From NCBI GenBank assembly GCA_016708725.1, contig JADJFE010000002.1, positions 62,001-126,000 of the forward strand: 64,000 nt of DNA, given 5' to 3'. The position numbers and the translations under genes were made by a program. Origin of the DNA: Candidatus Aalborgicola bjergmarkensis. Lineage in GTDB: Bacteria > Pseudomonadota > Gammaproteobacteria > Burkholderiales > Burkholderiaceae_C. The notes beneath the pieces were generated by a model that was not told where the DNA came from, searched no databases, and was given only the letters and a program-made list of their open reading frames with translations. This document shows, piece after piece, positions 53,108-63,088 of the stretch; within the stretch, counting starts at the first letter, position 1, and every line of letters begins with the position of its first letter.

Positions 53108-55144
53108 ATGCGAGAATCTCCCGCTCAAATGAAGCTTCCAAGTACTTTCAAACCCTCGATTCTGGGAGTTGCATTGTTATGCGCTGCCACGGATAGCACC
53201 GCCCTCGTTCTGGGCAGTGTGCATGATTCCGTGTATCTGGGGCAGCCTCTGAAGCTTTCGGTTCCGCTTCAGCTGAATGCACAGGAAAAAGTATCCGATC
53301 TGTGCATCGTCGCCGAGGTGTTTTACGGGGATGCGCTGCAAAGTTCCGGCGTGGTGACGGTAGTGGAAGATCTTTCCGGGCCGGGTAAGTCCGCCGTTGC
53401 AAGTGTGACGGAATCCAACATTGTTAATGAGCCGGTTGTAAGCGTAACCGTTCAAGCGGGTTGCAAACACAAGACCAGTCGGCGCTACGTGTTGCTGGCT
53501 GACTTGCCGCCTACCAACGCGGCCTCATCCACCGCATCCAGGACTACAACACCTGAGCGCACCCTCTTATCCCCCACAGCACAAACGCCCCAGTATCAGG
53601 AGGAAATGGCTCTGCCTTCCAGCGTGTCAGAGTCGGTGGCGCAGTCCAGATCAACAAAGACCCAAAAGCCCAAAAAGTCCCAAAAGACTGCAAAACAACT
53701 GCGTGGTACAGGGGGACAAGCACCCTTACGGCCACGTTTGACACTGGACGTGCTGGACCTGCACACACAACAACCAGAAGCTGTGCTCACATTCAGTAAA
53801 GAATTAACCATTAACAGTAATCCAGAAGATATTGACCCAGCCAAACGTGCCGAGACCAAGGCGTTGTGGCATCTGCTCAATATGGGTTCGGATGATGCGC
53901 TGCGCGAATACGCCCAATTGCAGTCAGTGGAACAGGAACTCAAGGATTTGCGGGATGTAACGGCCAGGAACCGCTCCACATTGCAAGAACTCTCCGCTCG
54001 CCTGGAAACAAGCGCGTCCAATCGGTATCCGGCTGTGCTGGTTTATGGTTTGCTGGCTGCGTTGCTGGTTTGTGCAGCAGCGCTGCTATACACATGGACG
54101 CGTATGCGCCGTGGTGGTACTGCAACTGCACCGTGGTGGCGCGATGGCGATGCTGCAGAGCCGTCCGCGTCCGGTATGGAACCTGCGGTAACGACGGACC
54201 CACGGACTGCTGCCACATGGACTGCTGGACCACCTAAATCCGCATCAACAACAAAGAACGATAAGTCTGATGTTGATATTCGCCTGGAAAAGTCGGCATC
54301 ACCACCATCACCATCACCATCACCATCACCATCACCATCACCATCACCACCATCACCATCACGCCAGCCTACTCCACCAGCATCGGGTCAACGTGACTTT
54401 GTTGATAGCGCCACCGCTGCGCTACGTGCGATCAATACCCATGAAATGCTCGACGTTTCGCATCAGGCGGATTTTTTCCTGACCCTGGGGCAACACGATG
54501 CAGCCGTGGATCTGCTCAAGGACAGTATCCGGGCTAGCCATGAGTCCAATCCCCTGGTGTATCTTGATTTGCTAAAGGTACTGCATAACCTGGGGCGCAA
54601 AGCGGATTACAACCAATACCGCAATGCGTTTCACACACTGTTCACAGGCCGTATCCCACCTTACGCCGGCTTCGGCCAGCCCAGCAAGAACCTGGAAGCC
54701 TACCCTGAAATTTGTCTGCGGATTGTGACGTTTTGGCCCGGTTTACAAGCCATTGCATTCATTGAAGACTGTCTGGTGCGCCAGTACGGAGATGCGGATG
54801 CGCATACATTTGAACTGGATGCCTTTCGTGATCTGCTACTGTTGCATGGTGTTGCCACAACCCTGTTATCTTTATCTTCCACAGATACGGGGGCAATACC
54901 GTTTACTGCGACACAAAAAGTGTCTGTCGCACAAGCTGGTGCCAAGCGCAGTCCGGCAGAAAAAGCGCCGCCACAACAACAGCCAGCTTCCAAAGAAATG
55001 TCCATTGATCTGGATCTATCGGAAGAACCAACGGTCAATCTGAAGGGCAATCTGATGGATTTTGATGCCAGCGGTTTTTCCAAAACTCCTGGCAGCATCA
55101 AGAAAACCACCACTACCAGCGCACCTGCAGCGCGGCGGGGTTGA
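53108..55144 (+). CDS. FimV-like membrane protein
   Basis: About 678 residues from the ATG at 53108; 53129 is an alternative start. A signal peptide precedes a FimV N-domain-like segment (LGSVHDSVYLGQPLKLSVPLQL). A disordered Ser/Thr/Pro region, a coiled coil (about 285-310) and one membrane helix (AVLVYGLLAALLVCAAALLYTW) follow. A Ser-Pro repeat encoded by a six-base microsatellite (54298-54362) and a TPR-like cytoplasmic domain complete it. FimV-type proteins organise polar machinery such as type IV pili. It overlaps the next, convergent gene by 32 bases. Confidence 0.8.
   Translation: MRESPAQMKLPSTFKPSILGVALLCAATDSTALVLGSVHDSVYLGQPLKLSVPLQLNAQEKVSDLCIVAEVFYGDALQSSGVVTVVEDLSGPGKSAVASVTESNIVNEPVVSVTVQAGCKHKTSRRYVLLADLPPTNAASSTASRTTTPERTLLSPTAQTPQYQEEMALPSSVSESVAQSRSTKTQKPKKSQKTAKQLRGTGGQAPLRPRLTLDVLDLHTQQPEAVLTFSKELTINSNPEDIDPAKRAETKALWHLLNMGSDDALREYAQLQSVEQELKDLRDVTARNRSTLQELSARLETSASNRYPAVLVYGLLAALLVCAAALLYTWTRMRRGGTATAPWWRDGDAAEPSASGMEPAVTTDPRTAATWTAGPPKSASTTKNDKSDVDIRLEKSASPPSPSPSPSPSPSPSPPSPSRQPTPPASGQRDFVDSATAALRAINTHEMLDVSHQADFFLTLGQHDAAVDLLKDSIRASHESNPLVYLDLLKVLHNLGRKADYNQYRNAFHTLFTGRIPPYAGFGQPSKNLEAYPEICLRIVTFWPGLQAIAFIEDCLVRQYGDADAHTFELDAFRDLLLLHGVATTLLSLSSTDTGAIPFTATQKVSVAQAGAKRSPAEKAPPQQQPASKEMSIDLDLSEEPTVNLKGNLMDFDASGFSKTPGSIKKTTTTSAPAARRG
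54298..54362. repeat. Hexanucleotide microsatellite
   Basis: About ten near-perfect copies of ACCATC, encoding Ser-Pro repeats in the FimV-like protein. A copy-number change would alter linker length without breaking the frame. In another frame it reads as poly-His, which is not a real gene. Confidence 0.85.
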
Positions 55145-56120
55145 TCACATTGCTGGGATTTCCCTTGATGAAGTTGATAACATCGTCAAAGGCTGCATTG
55201 AACTGCCATTCGTAATTATTTTGTTCCACACAGGCAATATGCGGCGTGCAGACGCAATTTTCAAGCCGCAATAATGCGTGGCCCTGCAGGATAGGTTCCA
55301 CTTCGAAAACATCGACTGCTGCCATTCCGGGGCGCCCCCGGTTCAGTGCCGAGATCAACGTATTGGTTTCTATGAGTTCCGCTCGCGCAGTGTTGACCAG
55401 GAGGGCGGTGGTCTTCATGCGTGCCAGGTCGGCATGGGTCACCATGCCCCGTGTGGTGTCGCTCAAACGAATGTGCAAAGACAAAACATCGCACATTTCA
55501 AAAAAGTCTTCACGGCTCGTTGCCGTCGCATAACCATCTTGCTGTGCTCTTTCGCGTGATGTCTCACTGCCCCAGATGACAACCTGCATGCCAAAGGCCC
55601 GACCATATCCTGCCACCAGCTGGCCAATTCTGCCGTAGCCCCAGATTCCGAGTATCTTGCCGCGCAGTTCGCTGCCCAGACTGAAATTGGTTGGCATGGA
55701 GCCAGCCCTCAGCCCCGACTGCTGCCATGCTCCGTGCTTGAGGTTACCCATATACTGCGGAATCCTGCGCATTGCCGCCATCATGAGAGCCCAGGTGAAC
55801 TCTGCCGGAGGTACTGGAGACCCCATACACTCCGTAACCACGATCCCGCGCTCGGTGCAGGCTTCCAGATCGAGATGGCTGCTGACACGACCAACCTGGC
55901 ACACCATCTTGAGTTTAGGCAGTTTTTCGATCAGTTGCCGGTTGATGTGTGTGCGTTCCTGGATCAGGATGATGATGTCGGAATCCTTCAACCGTACCGA
56001 TAGCTGGCCAAGCCCCTTGACGGTATTGGTGTAGACCTTGGCATTGTATTTTTCCAGTTTGGCAGCGCATTCGAGCTTGCGTACAGCATCCTGGTAGTCG
56101 TCCAGAATCACGATATTCAT
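55113..56120 (-). CDS. D-isomer-specific 2-hydroxyacid dehydrogenase
   Basis: 335 residues from the ATG at 56120. NAD-binding GIWGYGRIGQLVAGYGRAFGM and the catalytic set Arg (NTARAELI), Glu (DVFEVEPI) and His (CTPHIACVEQN). Closest to phosphoglycerate-dehydrogenase-like enzymes of unknown substrate. Its 3' end overlaps the FimV-like gene tail to tail. Confidence 0.85.
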   Translation of the reverse strand: MNIVILDDYQDAVRKLECAAKLEKYNAKVYTNTVKGLGQLSVRLKDSDIIILIQERTHINRQLIEKLPKLKMVCQVGRVSSHLDLEACTERGIVVTECMGSPVPPAEFTWALMMAAMRRIPQYMGNLKHGAWQQSGLRAGSMPTNFSLGSELRGKILGIWGYGRIGQLVAGYGRAFGMQVVIWGSETSRERAQQDGYATATSREDFFEMCDVLSLHIRLSDTTRGMVTHADLARMKTTALLVNTARAELIETNTLISALNRGRPGMAAVDVFEVEPILQGHALLRLENCVCTPHIACVEQNNYEWQFNAAFDDVINFIKGNPSNVINPAALQVRW

Positions 56121-56207
56121 GGTTTGCAATCCTTTGTAAGCTGCCGATTTCATTCAGTCCAGCGTTGCACAACGCCACCTGCAACCATTGACAAACACCC
56201 CATTCGC

Positions 56208-57431
56208 CTAGCGCGATGTGATAAGGCTGCCATTTTGACCAGCGGCCACATAGAAAACGGAAGTACCACTAAGTCCGTACAGATTAGCCGTACTGCCAGT
56301 GTTCTTCCGGGTCCAGCTCGCCCCCCCATCCACACTGGTAAAGGCCGCACCTGCCATGCCAACGGCCAGAAACTGATCGATTCCGGCTGCAAGCGCCGTA
56401 AGGTTCGGAGCTGAATCGATTTGCTGGGTACTCCAGGTCAGTCCATCGTAGCTGCGCAAGACAGTGCCAGCGTCACCCACGGCAACAAAGGTGTAAACAA
56501 AAGCGGTTTGCACGGCGACTGCCTTGAGGTTGGCACTGGTGCCGGAAGCCAGCGCACTCCAATTGCTGCCATCGGTGCTGGTGAGCAAGGTTCCGCCAGC
56601 GCCCACTGCAACCCAGCGGCCATTGAGGGCGTACGCTACTCCATACAGATTGGCGGTAGTGGGCACACTGGCAGCAGAGTACCACGTAGCAGCATCCGTC
56701 GAATAGCGTATGGTTCCGGTATCACCAACAGCCACGGCCAATGACCCGTTAGTGGCAAGCGCATGGAGATTGGCGCTGGTATTGGATGCAGCAGCGCTCC
56801 AGAACGAGAGGTCGCTGCTGTAAGAAATAGCTCCGGCGGCACCTGCCACCACGAATTTACCCAGCGCATTGAGGCTGGCGTTCAGGTTAACTGCCGGCCC
56901 AGGACTGATATTGGTCCAGGTAATGCCATCCGTGGTCTTGAATATGGCTCCTGCATCACCCACAGCGACGAAATTGCTGCCGCCGCTATCACTGGTCGAT
57001 CCAAAGCTCAGTCCACGCAGCGTATTCGAACCCAGCGCAGGGCCTGGTGTCCAGATTTCCCCAGCCGGACGTGGGATCGCCGATACCGACGGGGTTCCTG
57101 GCCCACCTGGGCCGCCACCCGTTCTGCCATTGAGCGTAAACGAATACGTGGTGCCATCGACCAGGCCGCTGACCACATAGGGCGAAGTAATGTTGGTGGC
57201 CCACAGGTGCCCGGCAGGTAAGTCGTTGGTCGAAATGCTGGCGACTGGTGCGTAGAGCAACCAATATTCAACACCAGGGGTCATGGTCCAACTGACGGTC
57301 ACCTGTCCGCCACCGGGTGTTACGGTCAGTCCACTTGCCGGGGGTGGTGCAGAACCACCACCTCCGCAGGCACAAACCAGCATGGACAGCAGAATAGCGA
57401 CGAATTTCAATCGGAGGTAGTGAAAGGACAT
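56208..57431 (-). CDS. Lipoprotein with Fn3-like domain and YCF48/BNR-like propeller repeats
   Basis: 407 residues from the ATG at 57431. Lipobox LVCAC with lipidated Cys near 22, then a GGGG spacer. An Fn3-like domain (about 32-125) is followed by about six repeats of the type VAVGDAGAIFKTTDGITW, a YCF48- or sortilin-like beta propeller. Probably outer-membrane attached. Function unknown. Confidence 0.78.
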   Translation of the reverse strand: MSFHYLRLKFVAILLSMLVCACGGGGSAPPPASGLTVTPGGGQVTVSWTMTPGVEYWLLYAPVASISTNDLPAGHLWATNITSPYVVSGLVDGTTYSFTLNGRTGGGPGGPGTPSVSAIPRPAGEIWTPGPALGSNTLRGLSFGSTSDSGGSNFVAVGDAGAIFKTTDGITWTNISPGPAVNLNASLNALGKFVVAGAAGAISYSSDLSFWSAAASNTSANLHALATNGSLAVAVGDTGTIRYSTDAATWYSAASVPTTANLYGVAYALNGRWVAVGAGGTLLTSTDGSNWSALASGTSANLKAVAVQTAFVYTFVAVGDAGTVLRSYDGLTWSTQQIDSAPNLTALAAGIDQFLAVGMAGAAFTSVDGGASWTRKNTGSTANLYGLSGTSVFYVAAGQNGSLITSR

Positions 57432-57609
57432 AGACTGGTGATAGCAAAAAATTGAAATCCAAGGCGGCAAGATCCGGGGTGATTGACGTGGTTGACGTGG
57501 TTGACGGACTTGTTGTCAGCCTCGGGACATGAAAGTCATTTCACGCAAAACCGCACATTGTAAGAGCGTGTAGCAAGCCGTAGCAGGCACAGGGGGCACG
57601 ACATATTCG

Positions 57610-58512
57610 TCAGGCCGGGAAAACCCCTGTTGAAAGGTAGCGGTCACCCCGGTCGCAAACGATAAATACCACGGTTGCATTGCTTTCGCGCCGCGCAACT
57701 TCCAAAGCCGCCCAGCAGGCACCAGCTGCGGAAATACCGCCAAAGATACCTTCTTCGCGCGCTAAACGGCGGCACATGTCTTCGGCCTGGGGCTGGCTTA
57801 CGTGGATCAATTCATCCACGTTGGTCGGGTCATAGATGGCGGGCAAATACTCTTGTGGCCACTTGCGGATACCGGGGATGCGCGAGCCTTCGGCGGGTTG
57901 TACGCCGATGATGCGTATCGACGGATTTTTCTGTTTCAGATAACGCCCCACACCCGTGATTGTCCCGGTCGTGCCCATGGCGCTGACAAAATGGGTTATT
58001 TTCCCCCGGGTATCGGCCCATATCTCGGGGCCCGTGGTTTCAAAGTGGCTGCGCGGATTGTCGGCATTGGCAAATTGGTCCAGTACTTTCCCCTTGCCCT
58101 CTTGCTGCATACGTTCAGCGAGGTCGCGTGCGTACTCCATACCGCCACTCTTGGGTGTCAGAATCAGTTCTGCACCAAAGGCTTTCATGGTTTGTGCGCG
58201 CTCCACCGACAAATCCTCGGGCATGATCAGCACCATGCGATAGCCCTTGATGGCCGCCGCCATTGCCAGCGCTATGCCGGTGTTGCCCGATGTGGCTTCG
58301 ATCAGGGTATCGCCCGGATGAATCTCACCGCGCTCCTGGGCACGCCGGATCATGGACAAGGCGGGCCGGTCCTTGACCGATCCCGCCGGGTTGTTGCCTT
58401 CCAGTTTCCCCAGAACGACGTTATGCCGTTGCGCATTGTCGACTGCATCAATGCGCTGCAAGGCAACCAGCGGCGTCTTGCCGATGGCATCTTCGATGGT
58501 CGGGTACTTCAT
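57610..58512 (-). CDS. cysM: Cysteine synthase B
   Basis: 300 residues from MKYPTIEDAIGKTPLV (ATG at 58512). PLP Lys47 in NNPAGSVKDRP, substrate loop EATSGNTGIALA, and phosphate loop GTTGTITGVGRY; RKWPQEYLP supports CysM over CysK. It makes cysteine or S-sulfocysteine from O-acetylserine. The stretch 57486-57510 downstream holds a GTTGACGTG tandem repeat. Confidence 0.9.
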   Translation of the reverse strand: MKYPTIEDAIGKTPLVALQRIDAVDNAQRHNVVLGKLEGNNPAGSVKDRPALSMIRRAQERGEIHPGDTLIEATSGNTGIALAMAAAIKGYRMVLIMPEDLSVERAQTMKAFGAELILTPKSGGMEYARDLAERMQQEGKGKVLDQFANADNPRSHFETTGPEIWADTRGKITHFVSAMGTTGTITGVGRYLKQKNPSIRIIGVQPAEGSRIPGIRKWPQEYLPAIYDPTNVDELIHVSQPQAEDMCRRLAREEGIFGGISAAGACWAALEVARRESNATVVFIVCDRGDRYLSTGVFPA

Positions 58513-58534
58513 ATGCGTCGGGATGAATCCCGAC

Positions 58535-59368
58535 CTACTGCGTCTGCGTTGCCGAAGTGATGACCACGGGTGTTGCTGGCCAGGAGTTCGATGTTTGCAC
58601 TGCAGAAATCGCATCCACAACGGGGAGTCCGTTTACCACCTTGCCAAAGACGGCGTACCCGCCCCCGGTCGTGTCCAGCGCCACATTGTCCACCGTGTTG
58701 ATATAAAACTGGGATGTCGCCGAGTTAAGCGCCGAGGTTCGCGCCATGGCCACGGTACCACGCAGGTTGCTCAAACCATTGGGTACTTCGAGTTTGATGG
58801 GGTCACGGGTCGTTGCAGCTTGCCCGGCGCTATTGAATCCACCGCCCTGAATCACAAAGCCCGGCACCACGCGGTGAAAGATCAGGTTGGTATAAAAATT
58901 ACTCCACACGTATTGCAGGAAATTGTTGACCGTAATGGGGGCTTTGTTCGGATCAAGCTCCAGCAGCATGTCGCCCATGCTGGTTTTCAGGCTGACTTGC
59001 GGCAGGGGAACGATCAGACTTTTTTCAAACAATACCGATCCATTGTTACTTTGAACCACCACGGGTATGGTGCCGGTTGCTGTGGGCGAACAACTGAAAA
59101 CCTTTTGTGTTGCCGTACCCCCTGCCGCCTCGGTCAAACCACTGCACATGGATAAAAAGGCACCCACCACAAAATTGATGCCCTGATCCAGGTTTTGTCC
59201 TGTGACTGTGAATCTGGTGGTATTGGCAAACATCAGACGGTCCGGCGTCACACTGGTAACGGTTGGTGTGATGGCGGTGGATGGCGTTGAATTACTGCTA
59301 CCGCCACCGCCGCAACCCGCAAGCAGGGTGCTGATAACGGAAACAATGGCCAATGTCTTGATTTTCAT
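58535..59368 (-). CDS. Cyclophilin-type peptidyl-prolyl isomerase lipoprotein
   Basis: 277 residues. Lipobox STLLAGC followed by GGGG. Residues about 35-120 resemble an IPT/TIG Ig-like domain. The cyclophilin domain (about 126-275) has FHRVVPGFVIQGGGF (catalytic Arg), MARTSALNSATSQFYIN and YAVFGKVVNG. Periplasmic or outer-membrane protein folding. Start lies 22 bases after cysM's 5' side, same strand. Confidence 0.85.
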   Translation of the reverse strand: MKIKTLAIVSVISTLLAGCGGGGSSNSTPSTAITPTVTSVTPDRLMFANTTRFTVTGQNLDQGINFVVGAFLSMCSGLTEAAGGTATQKVFSCSPTATGTIPVVVQSNNGSVLFEKSLIVPLPQVSLKTSMGDMLLELDPNKAPITVNNFLQYVWSNFYTNLIFHRVVPGFVIQGGGFNSAGQAATTRDPIKLEVPNGLSNLRGTVAMARTSALNSATSQFYINTVDNVALDTTGGGYAVFGKVVNGLPVVDAISAVQTSNSWPATPVVITSATQTQ

Positions 59369-59406
59369 AGGTACGTTCTTTCGAGTTGCAAAATATCTGG
59401 CCGATT

Positions 59407-62196
59407 TTATTCTGGTGTTTGTTTATGTGTTTTTGCTGCATTGGCAAAGTCACCCGCCAGCACCTGGACCAGTCTGGATGGATCGATATATTTGACAATG
59501 GTTGCGTTGACTTGCGCCAGGGTAGTGTCTTTCAGGCGCGTTTCAACGTCTGCGACAAACTGCATGGTACGGCCCTGAAACAACTGGTTGATCAAGGCAC
59601 CCGCCAGCGATGCGTCCTGGGAGCGATGCAGTAACTGGCCTTGCAGAATGCCGTTTTTGGCATCAACGAGTTCCTGCTCCGTGATGCCAGCCTGGACAAA
59701 CCGGCCCAACTCTTCAGCAAGGCCCGTTTTAAGTTTTTCCAGATTCTGGGGCGCATAGATCGCGTAGAGTAGCAAATCGCTATTCGGTTCATACGGATTC
59801 AGATGCAAGGCCGAGCCAGCACCATAGCTGATGCCGTCCTTTTGTCTGAGCCTGTCTGCCATACGGCTTTTCAAACCACCACCACCCAAAACCCGGTTGG
59901 CCAGCGCCAGTGCCGGCGCGTCGGGCGCGTCATCTTTCAAGGGCAGCGCCAGACCTGCCATGTAACACGCATTGGCCTTGTCGGGTGTCTCAAAACGCAA
60001 TACTGCTCCCGGAATGTTGTGTAGCGGCACCGGGACGCGGGTGAATCTGGATTTGCTACTCCAATTACTCAGCCATGTCTTGAGTGCATTCTGGGTCGCT
60101 TCAGGATCAAAATCCCCTACCAAGGCCATCTGGCCGACATTGGCACCATAAAAGCGTTGGTGAAAAGCCTTCAAACCTTGCAGGTTGATGGCCTTGAATG
60201 CGGAGATTTGTTCGGCAAAACTGCTGGCATAGCGGACATCTCCCTTCTTATAGGGATTTCCGTGGCGTGCCAGTTCGTTATGGGCAACGGCTTCGGGCTG
60301 ACGACGTTGTTCCTCGATGGCCGTAATCCATTCGGTGCGGAACTTCTCAAATTCATCTGCGGTAAAACCGGGGTTGCGCAAGAGGTCGTCGATCAGCGCA
60401 AGCGTTTCTGCCAGATGTGCGCGCCGGGTCTCAAAGTTCAGGACGACCGTATTGCCGTCGGCAGTATTCACACTGAGCTTGGCCTTGAGCTCATCCAGGC
60501 GGTCAGCAATTTGCTGCCGGTTCAGCGTTTTTGTGCCGCGCAACAGCATTTGCGCGACTGCCTGAGCGGTTTCACGTTGACCAAACAGGCTTTGCTCATC
60601 CCCCATGCGCAACGCGATGGCGCCATTGACAGTGTTTCCACGGGTCGCTTTGCGCAGCAGGGCTGCCTGCATGCCATTGGGCAAGGTAAATCGTTCGGTA
60701 CGTTGCTCGATATTTTTCGGGCTGGGGTCAAATACCTCGCCCTCGGTTACCGCCGCCTTTCCCCGGTAATCAGCCAACAATGTCTCCAGATTGGGTGCGG
60801 CCGGTAGCACAGCCCGTTGCGGTGTTTCGGTGGGCATGAATTGCCCGTAGGTACGGTTGCTTTCGATCAGATAATATTCCGCCACCCGTTGCACATCTGC
60901 CAATGTTGCTTGCTCTATCCTGTCCCGGCGCAGGAAATATAAACGCCAGTCACCCTTGGCAACGGATTCAGACAAGCCAATGCCAAATGAAACCGGGTTG
61001 GACAATGCCTTGTCAAAATCGTTGAGCCAAGCCATTTTGGCGCGTTTAAGTTCGGCTTCGGTGATCGGGTTTTTCTTCACCCCTTCAACGACATCGACCA
61101 GGATTTTTTTCGCCTCCGCGATGGACTGGGTTTTGTTCAGATTGGCAAACAACGCAAGAAAACCAGGATCATGCAGCGCCATGGAATCGGCGCTGATGCC
61201 CGCAACCTTCTTTTTATCCACCAGTGCGCGATGCAAGCGTCCGGTTGGTGTATCACCCAGCACAAATGCCAGTAGTTCCACATACACGGAATCAGGGTGT
61301 GTACCGGATGGAATATGGTAGAGCGTTCCCATCAGATAACTGTCGCCCACGCGGTGGATCGTCACTTCCCGTGGGCCATCCTGTGGCGGATCAAGGGTAT
61401 ACAAATGCGGCAGAACCCGTGCGGGCTTGGGGATAGCGCCAAAGGTTTTTTCTATGTGCGCCAGCGTTCTTGCTGCGTCAAACTTGCCGGTGACGATGAG
61501 CGTGGCGTTGTCCGGCTGGTAATAGGTGCGGTAAAAGGACTGCAGGTTCTCGATTTTTACCTGTTCCACGTCGGTCCTGGCGCCAATTGTGGTTTTGCCA
61601 TAGTTGTGCCATTGGTACGCCGAAGACGTCATGCGCTCCCACAGAATGCGCTCCGGATTGTTCTCACCCATCTCCATTTCGTTGCGCACCACCGTCATTT
61701 CGCTATCGAGATCGCTACGGGCGATAAAACTATTGACCATACGATCCGCTTCCATCGTAAGCGCCCAGTCCAGGTTATCGTCGCTCGCTGCGAAGGTCTC
61801 AAAATAATTGGTGCGGTCATAGAACGTGGAACCATTCATACGCATCCCGCGCCGGGCAAATTCTTCCACAATTGTCTTGCCCGGCAAGCTGGGTGTTCCC
61901 TTGAAAACCAGATGTTCCAGCAGATGCGCCATGCCAGTTTCGCCATAATTTTCGTGGCGACTACCCACCATGTAGGTGATATTGACCGTGGTGCTTGGCT
62001 TGGATGCATCCGGTGCCAGCAACACCCGCAGGCCATTGGGAAGGCGGTATTCCGTGATGCCTTCCACAACAGTGAATTTGCTGGCCTTGACCGACACGAC
62101 AGGTGCAACAGGCTGAGGGGTACTTTCAACCGGTTCCGTAGCACCGGCCAATGCAGTACCAAGCACCAGACACGAGCTGGCAATCATTAGGCGCAT
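59407..62196 (-). CDS. Secreted M16 (pitrilysin/insulinase) zinc metalloprotease, two-domain
   Basis: About 929 residues from MRLMIASS (62196). Signal peptide to about 20. The N-terminal active M16 domain has the inverted zinc motif HLLEH (about 91-95) with a downstream Glu in the VRNEMEMGENNP region; the second M16 half (from about 500) lacks the motif, as usual. A periplasmic peptide-degrading role is likely. Followed after about 40 bases by the cyclophilin. Confidence 0.87.
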   Translation of the reverse strand: MRLMIASSCLVLGTALAGATEPVESTPQPVAPVVSVKASKFTVVEGITEYRLPNGLRVLLAPDASKPSTTVNITYMVGSRHENYGETGMAHLLEHLVFKGTPSLPGKTIVEEFARRGMRMNGSTFYDRTNYFETFAASDDNLDWALTMEADRMVNSFIARSDLDSEMTVVRNEMEMGENNPERILWERMTSSAYQWHNYGKTTIGARTDVEQVKIENLQSFYRTYYQPDNATLIVTGKFDAARTLAHIEKTFGAIPKPARVLPHLYTLDPPQDGPREVTIHRVGDSYLMGTLYHIPSGTHPDSVYVELLAFVLGDTPTGRLHRALVDKKKVAGISADSMALHDPGFLALFANLNKTQSIAEAKKILVDVVEGVKKNPITEAELKRAKMAWLNDFDKALSNPVSFGIGLSESVAKGDWRLYFLRRDRIEQATLADVQRVAEYYLIESNRTYGQFMPTETPQRAVLPAAPNLETLLADYRGKAAVTEGEVFDPSPKNIEQRTERFTLPNGMQAALLRKATRGNTVNGAIALRMGDEQSLFGQRETAQAVAQMLLRGTKTLNRQQIADRLDELKAKLSVNTADGNTVVLNFETRRAHLAETLALIDDLLRNPGFTADEFEKFRTEWITAIEEQRRQPEAVAHNELARHGNPYKKGDVRYASSFAEQISAFKAINLQGLKAFHQRFYGANVGQMALVGDFDPEATQNALKTWLSNWSSKSRFTRVPVPLHNIPGAVLRFETPDKANACYMAGLALPLKDDAPDAPALALANRVLGGGGLKSRMADRLRQKDGISYGAGSALHLNPYEPNSDLLLYAIYAPQNLEKLKTGLAEELGRFVQAGITEQELVDAKNGILQGQLLHRSQDASLAGALINQLFQGRTMQFVADVETRLKDTTLAQVNATIVKYIDPSRLVQVLAGDFANAAKTHKQTPE

Positions 62197-62395
62197 AAAC
62201 AATCTTTCAGAGTTATTCAGAGTTAAATCGCAAGGGGCGATGATACAAACACGAGGGGCTTACCCGATTGGCGCATGAACACCCCGCACTGGCTTACCGT
62301 TTCATGTATTGTCTGGCACAGGTCATTTCCCGACGTTTGCGCCGGACATCGGGAATGATGGCCGACTTTTTGAGCGACTCTAATTAACCTTGACC

Positions 62396-62665
62396 TTAAC
62401 TTTTATCAACTTTTTTTGCGGGTGATTTCAGAATTTTTGGAATGCTGTCCATCACCATTTTTTGCATGCTTTCGGTCAAACGGAAACCCTCCGGCAAGAA
62501 GATGGAGAGGATTTTGGTCGGGTCATAGTCGCTCAATATGTCCGTGGCTCTTTTTTCAAACTTGGCGATGATGCGCTCCTGCACGGCCTGGACATCGGGA
62601 AGCCCCATAGTGTCCCTGACCTCCTTGGGGGTTGCTTCCACTTCGATTTCCATCTTGATTTTCAT
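62396..62665 (-). CDS. DUF6489-like small protein
   Basis: 89 residues, with GAGGAG upstream. MKIKMEIEVEATPKEVRDTMGLPDVQAVQERI fits the DUF6489 pattern as I remember it. Amphipathic helices, no membrane segment. It is paired with the next small gene, which is also helical; a polyhydroxyalkanoate or surface-related role is only a guess. Confidence 0.65.
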   Translation of the reverse strand: MKIKMEIEVEATPKEVRDTMGLPDVQAVQERIIAKFEKRATDILSDYDPTKILSIFLPEGFRLTESMQKMVMDSIPKILKSPAKKVDKS

Positions 62666-62733
62666 ACTTTACTCCTCGGATTTGAATTTTTTACACCATT
62701 CGCGGCTTGCGCCGCGAAAACACAAAAACAGTA

Positions 62734-63012
62734 TTATTTTTTGTCAACCTTTTCGACTTTTTCAACCTGCCCCAGCAGCCGCGATGCAATCTCGCCTACT
62801 TTCTGATTGACTAGGCGAATGGTTTCATAAACGTTGCCAATCGAGCGGTTCAGCACTTCCTTGGAACCCTCAGCGGCGCTCTCAAGCACGTCAATACGCG
62901 CGAGAAAATCCAGTGGCATACTGGCCAGGCGCTTGTGAATATCCTCAATGGTGGTGGCACCATTGTCTATGGATTCCTGTACAAATTTTTGCAGTGAATT
63001 CAGCATTTCCAT
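62734..63012 (-). CDS. Small helical hypothetical protein
   Basis: 92 residues from the ATG at 63012 (MEMLNSLQKFVQESIDNGAT). Mostly amphipathic helix, ending in a Lys/Glu/Val repeat (VEKVEKVDKK). Phasin-like in composition but no family is recognised. It sits 3' of mfd and 5' of the DUF6489-like gene. Confidence 0.65.
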   Translation of the reverse strand: MEMLNSLQKFVQESIDNGATTIEDIHKRLASMPLDFLARIDVLESAAEGSKEVLNRSIGNVYETIRLVNQKVGEIASRLLGQVEKVEKVDKK

Positions 63013-63088
63013 CGTATGTGTTCCTTGTTGATTGCGGTCATCGGGGTCATTCGGGCCATTTGCAGCATTGTGTTGCCGCAGCAGCATT

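Noticed and set aside
54270..54482. A small protein with a long poly-His run
   Set aside because: It is the out-of-frame reading of the ACCATC microsatellite inside the FimV-like gene.
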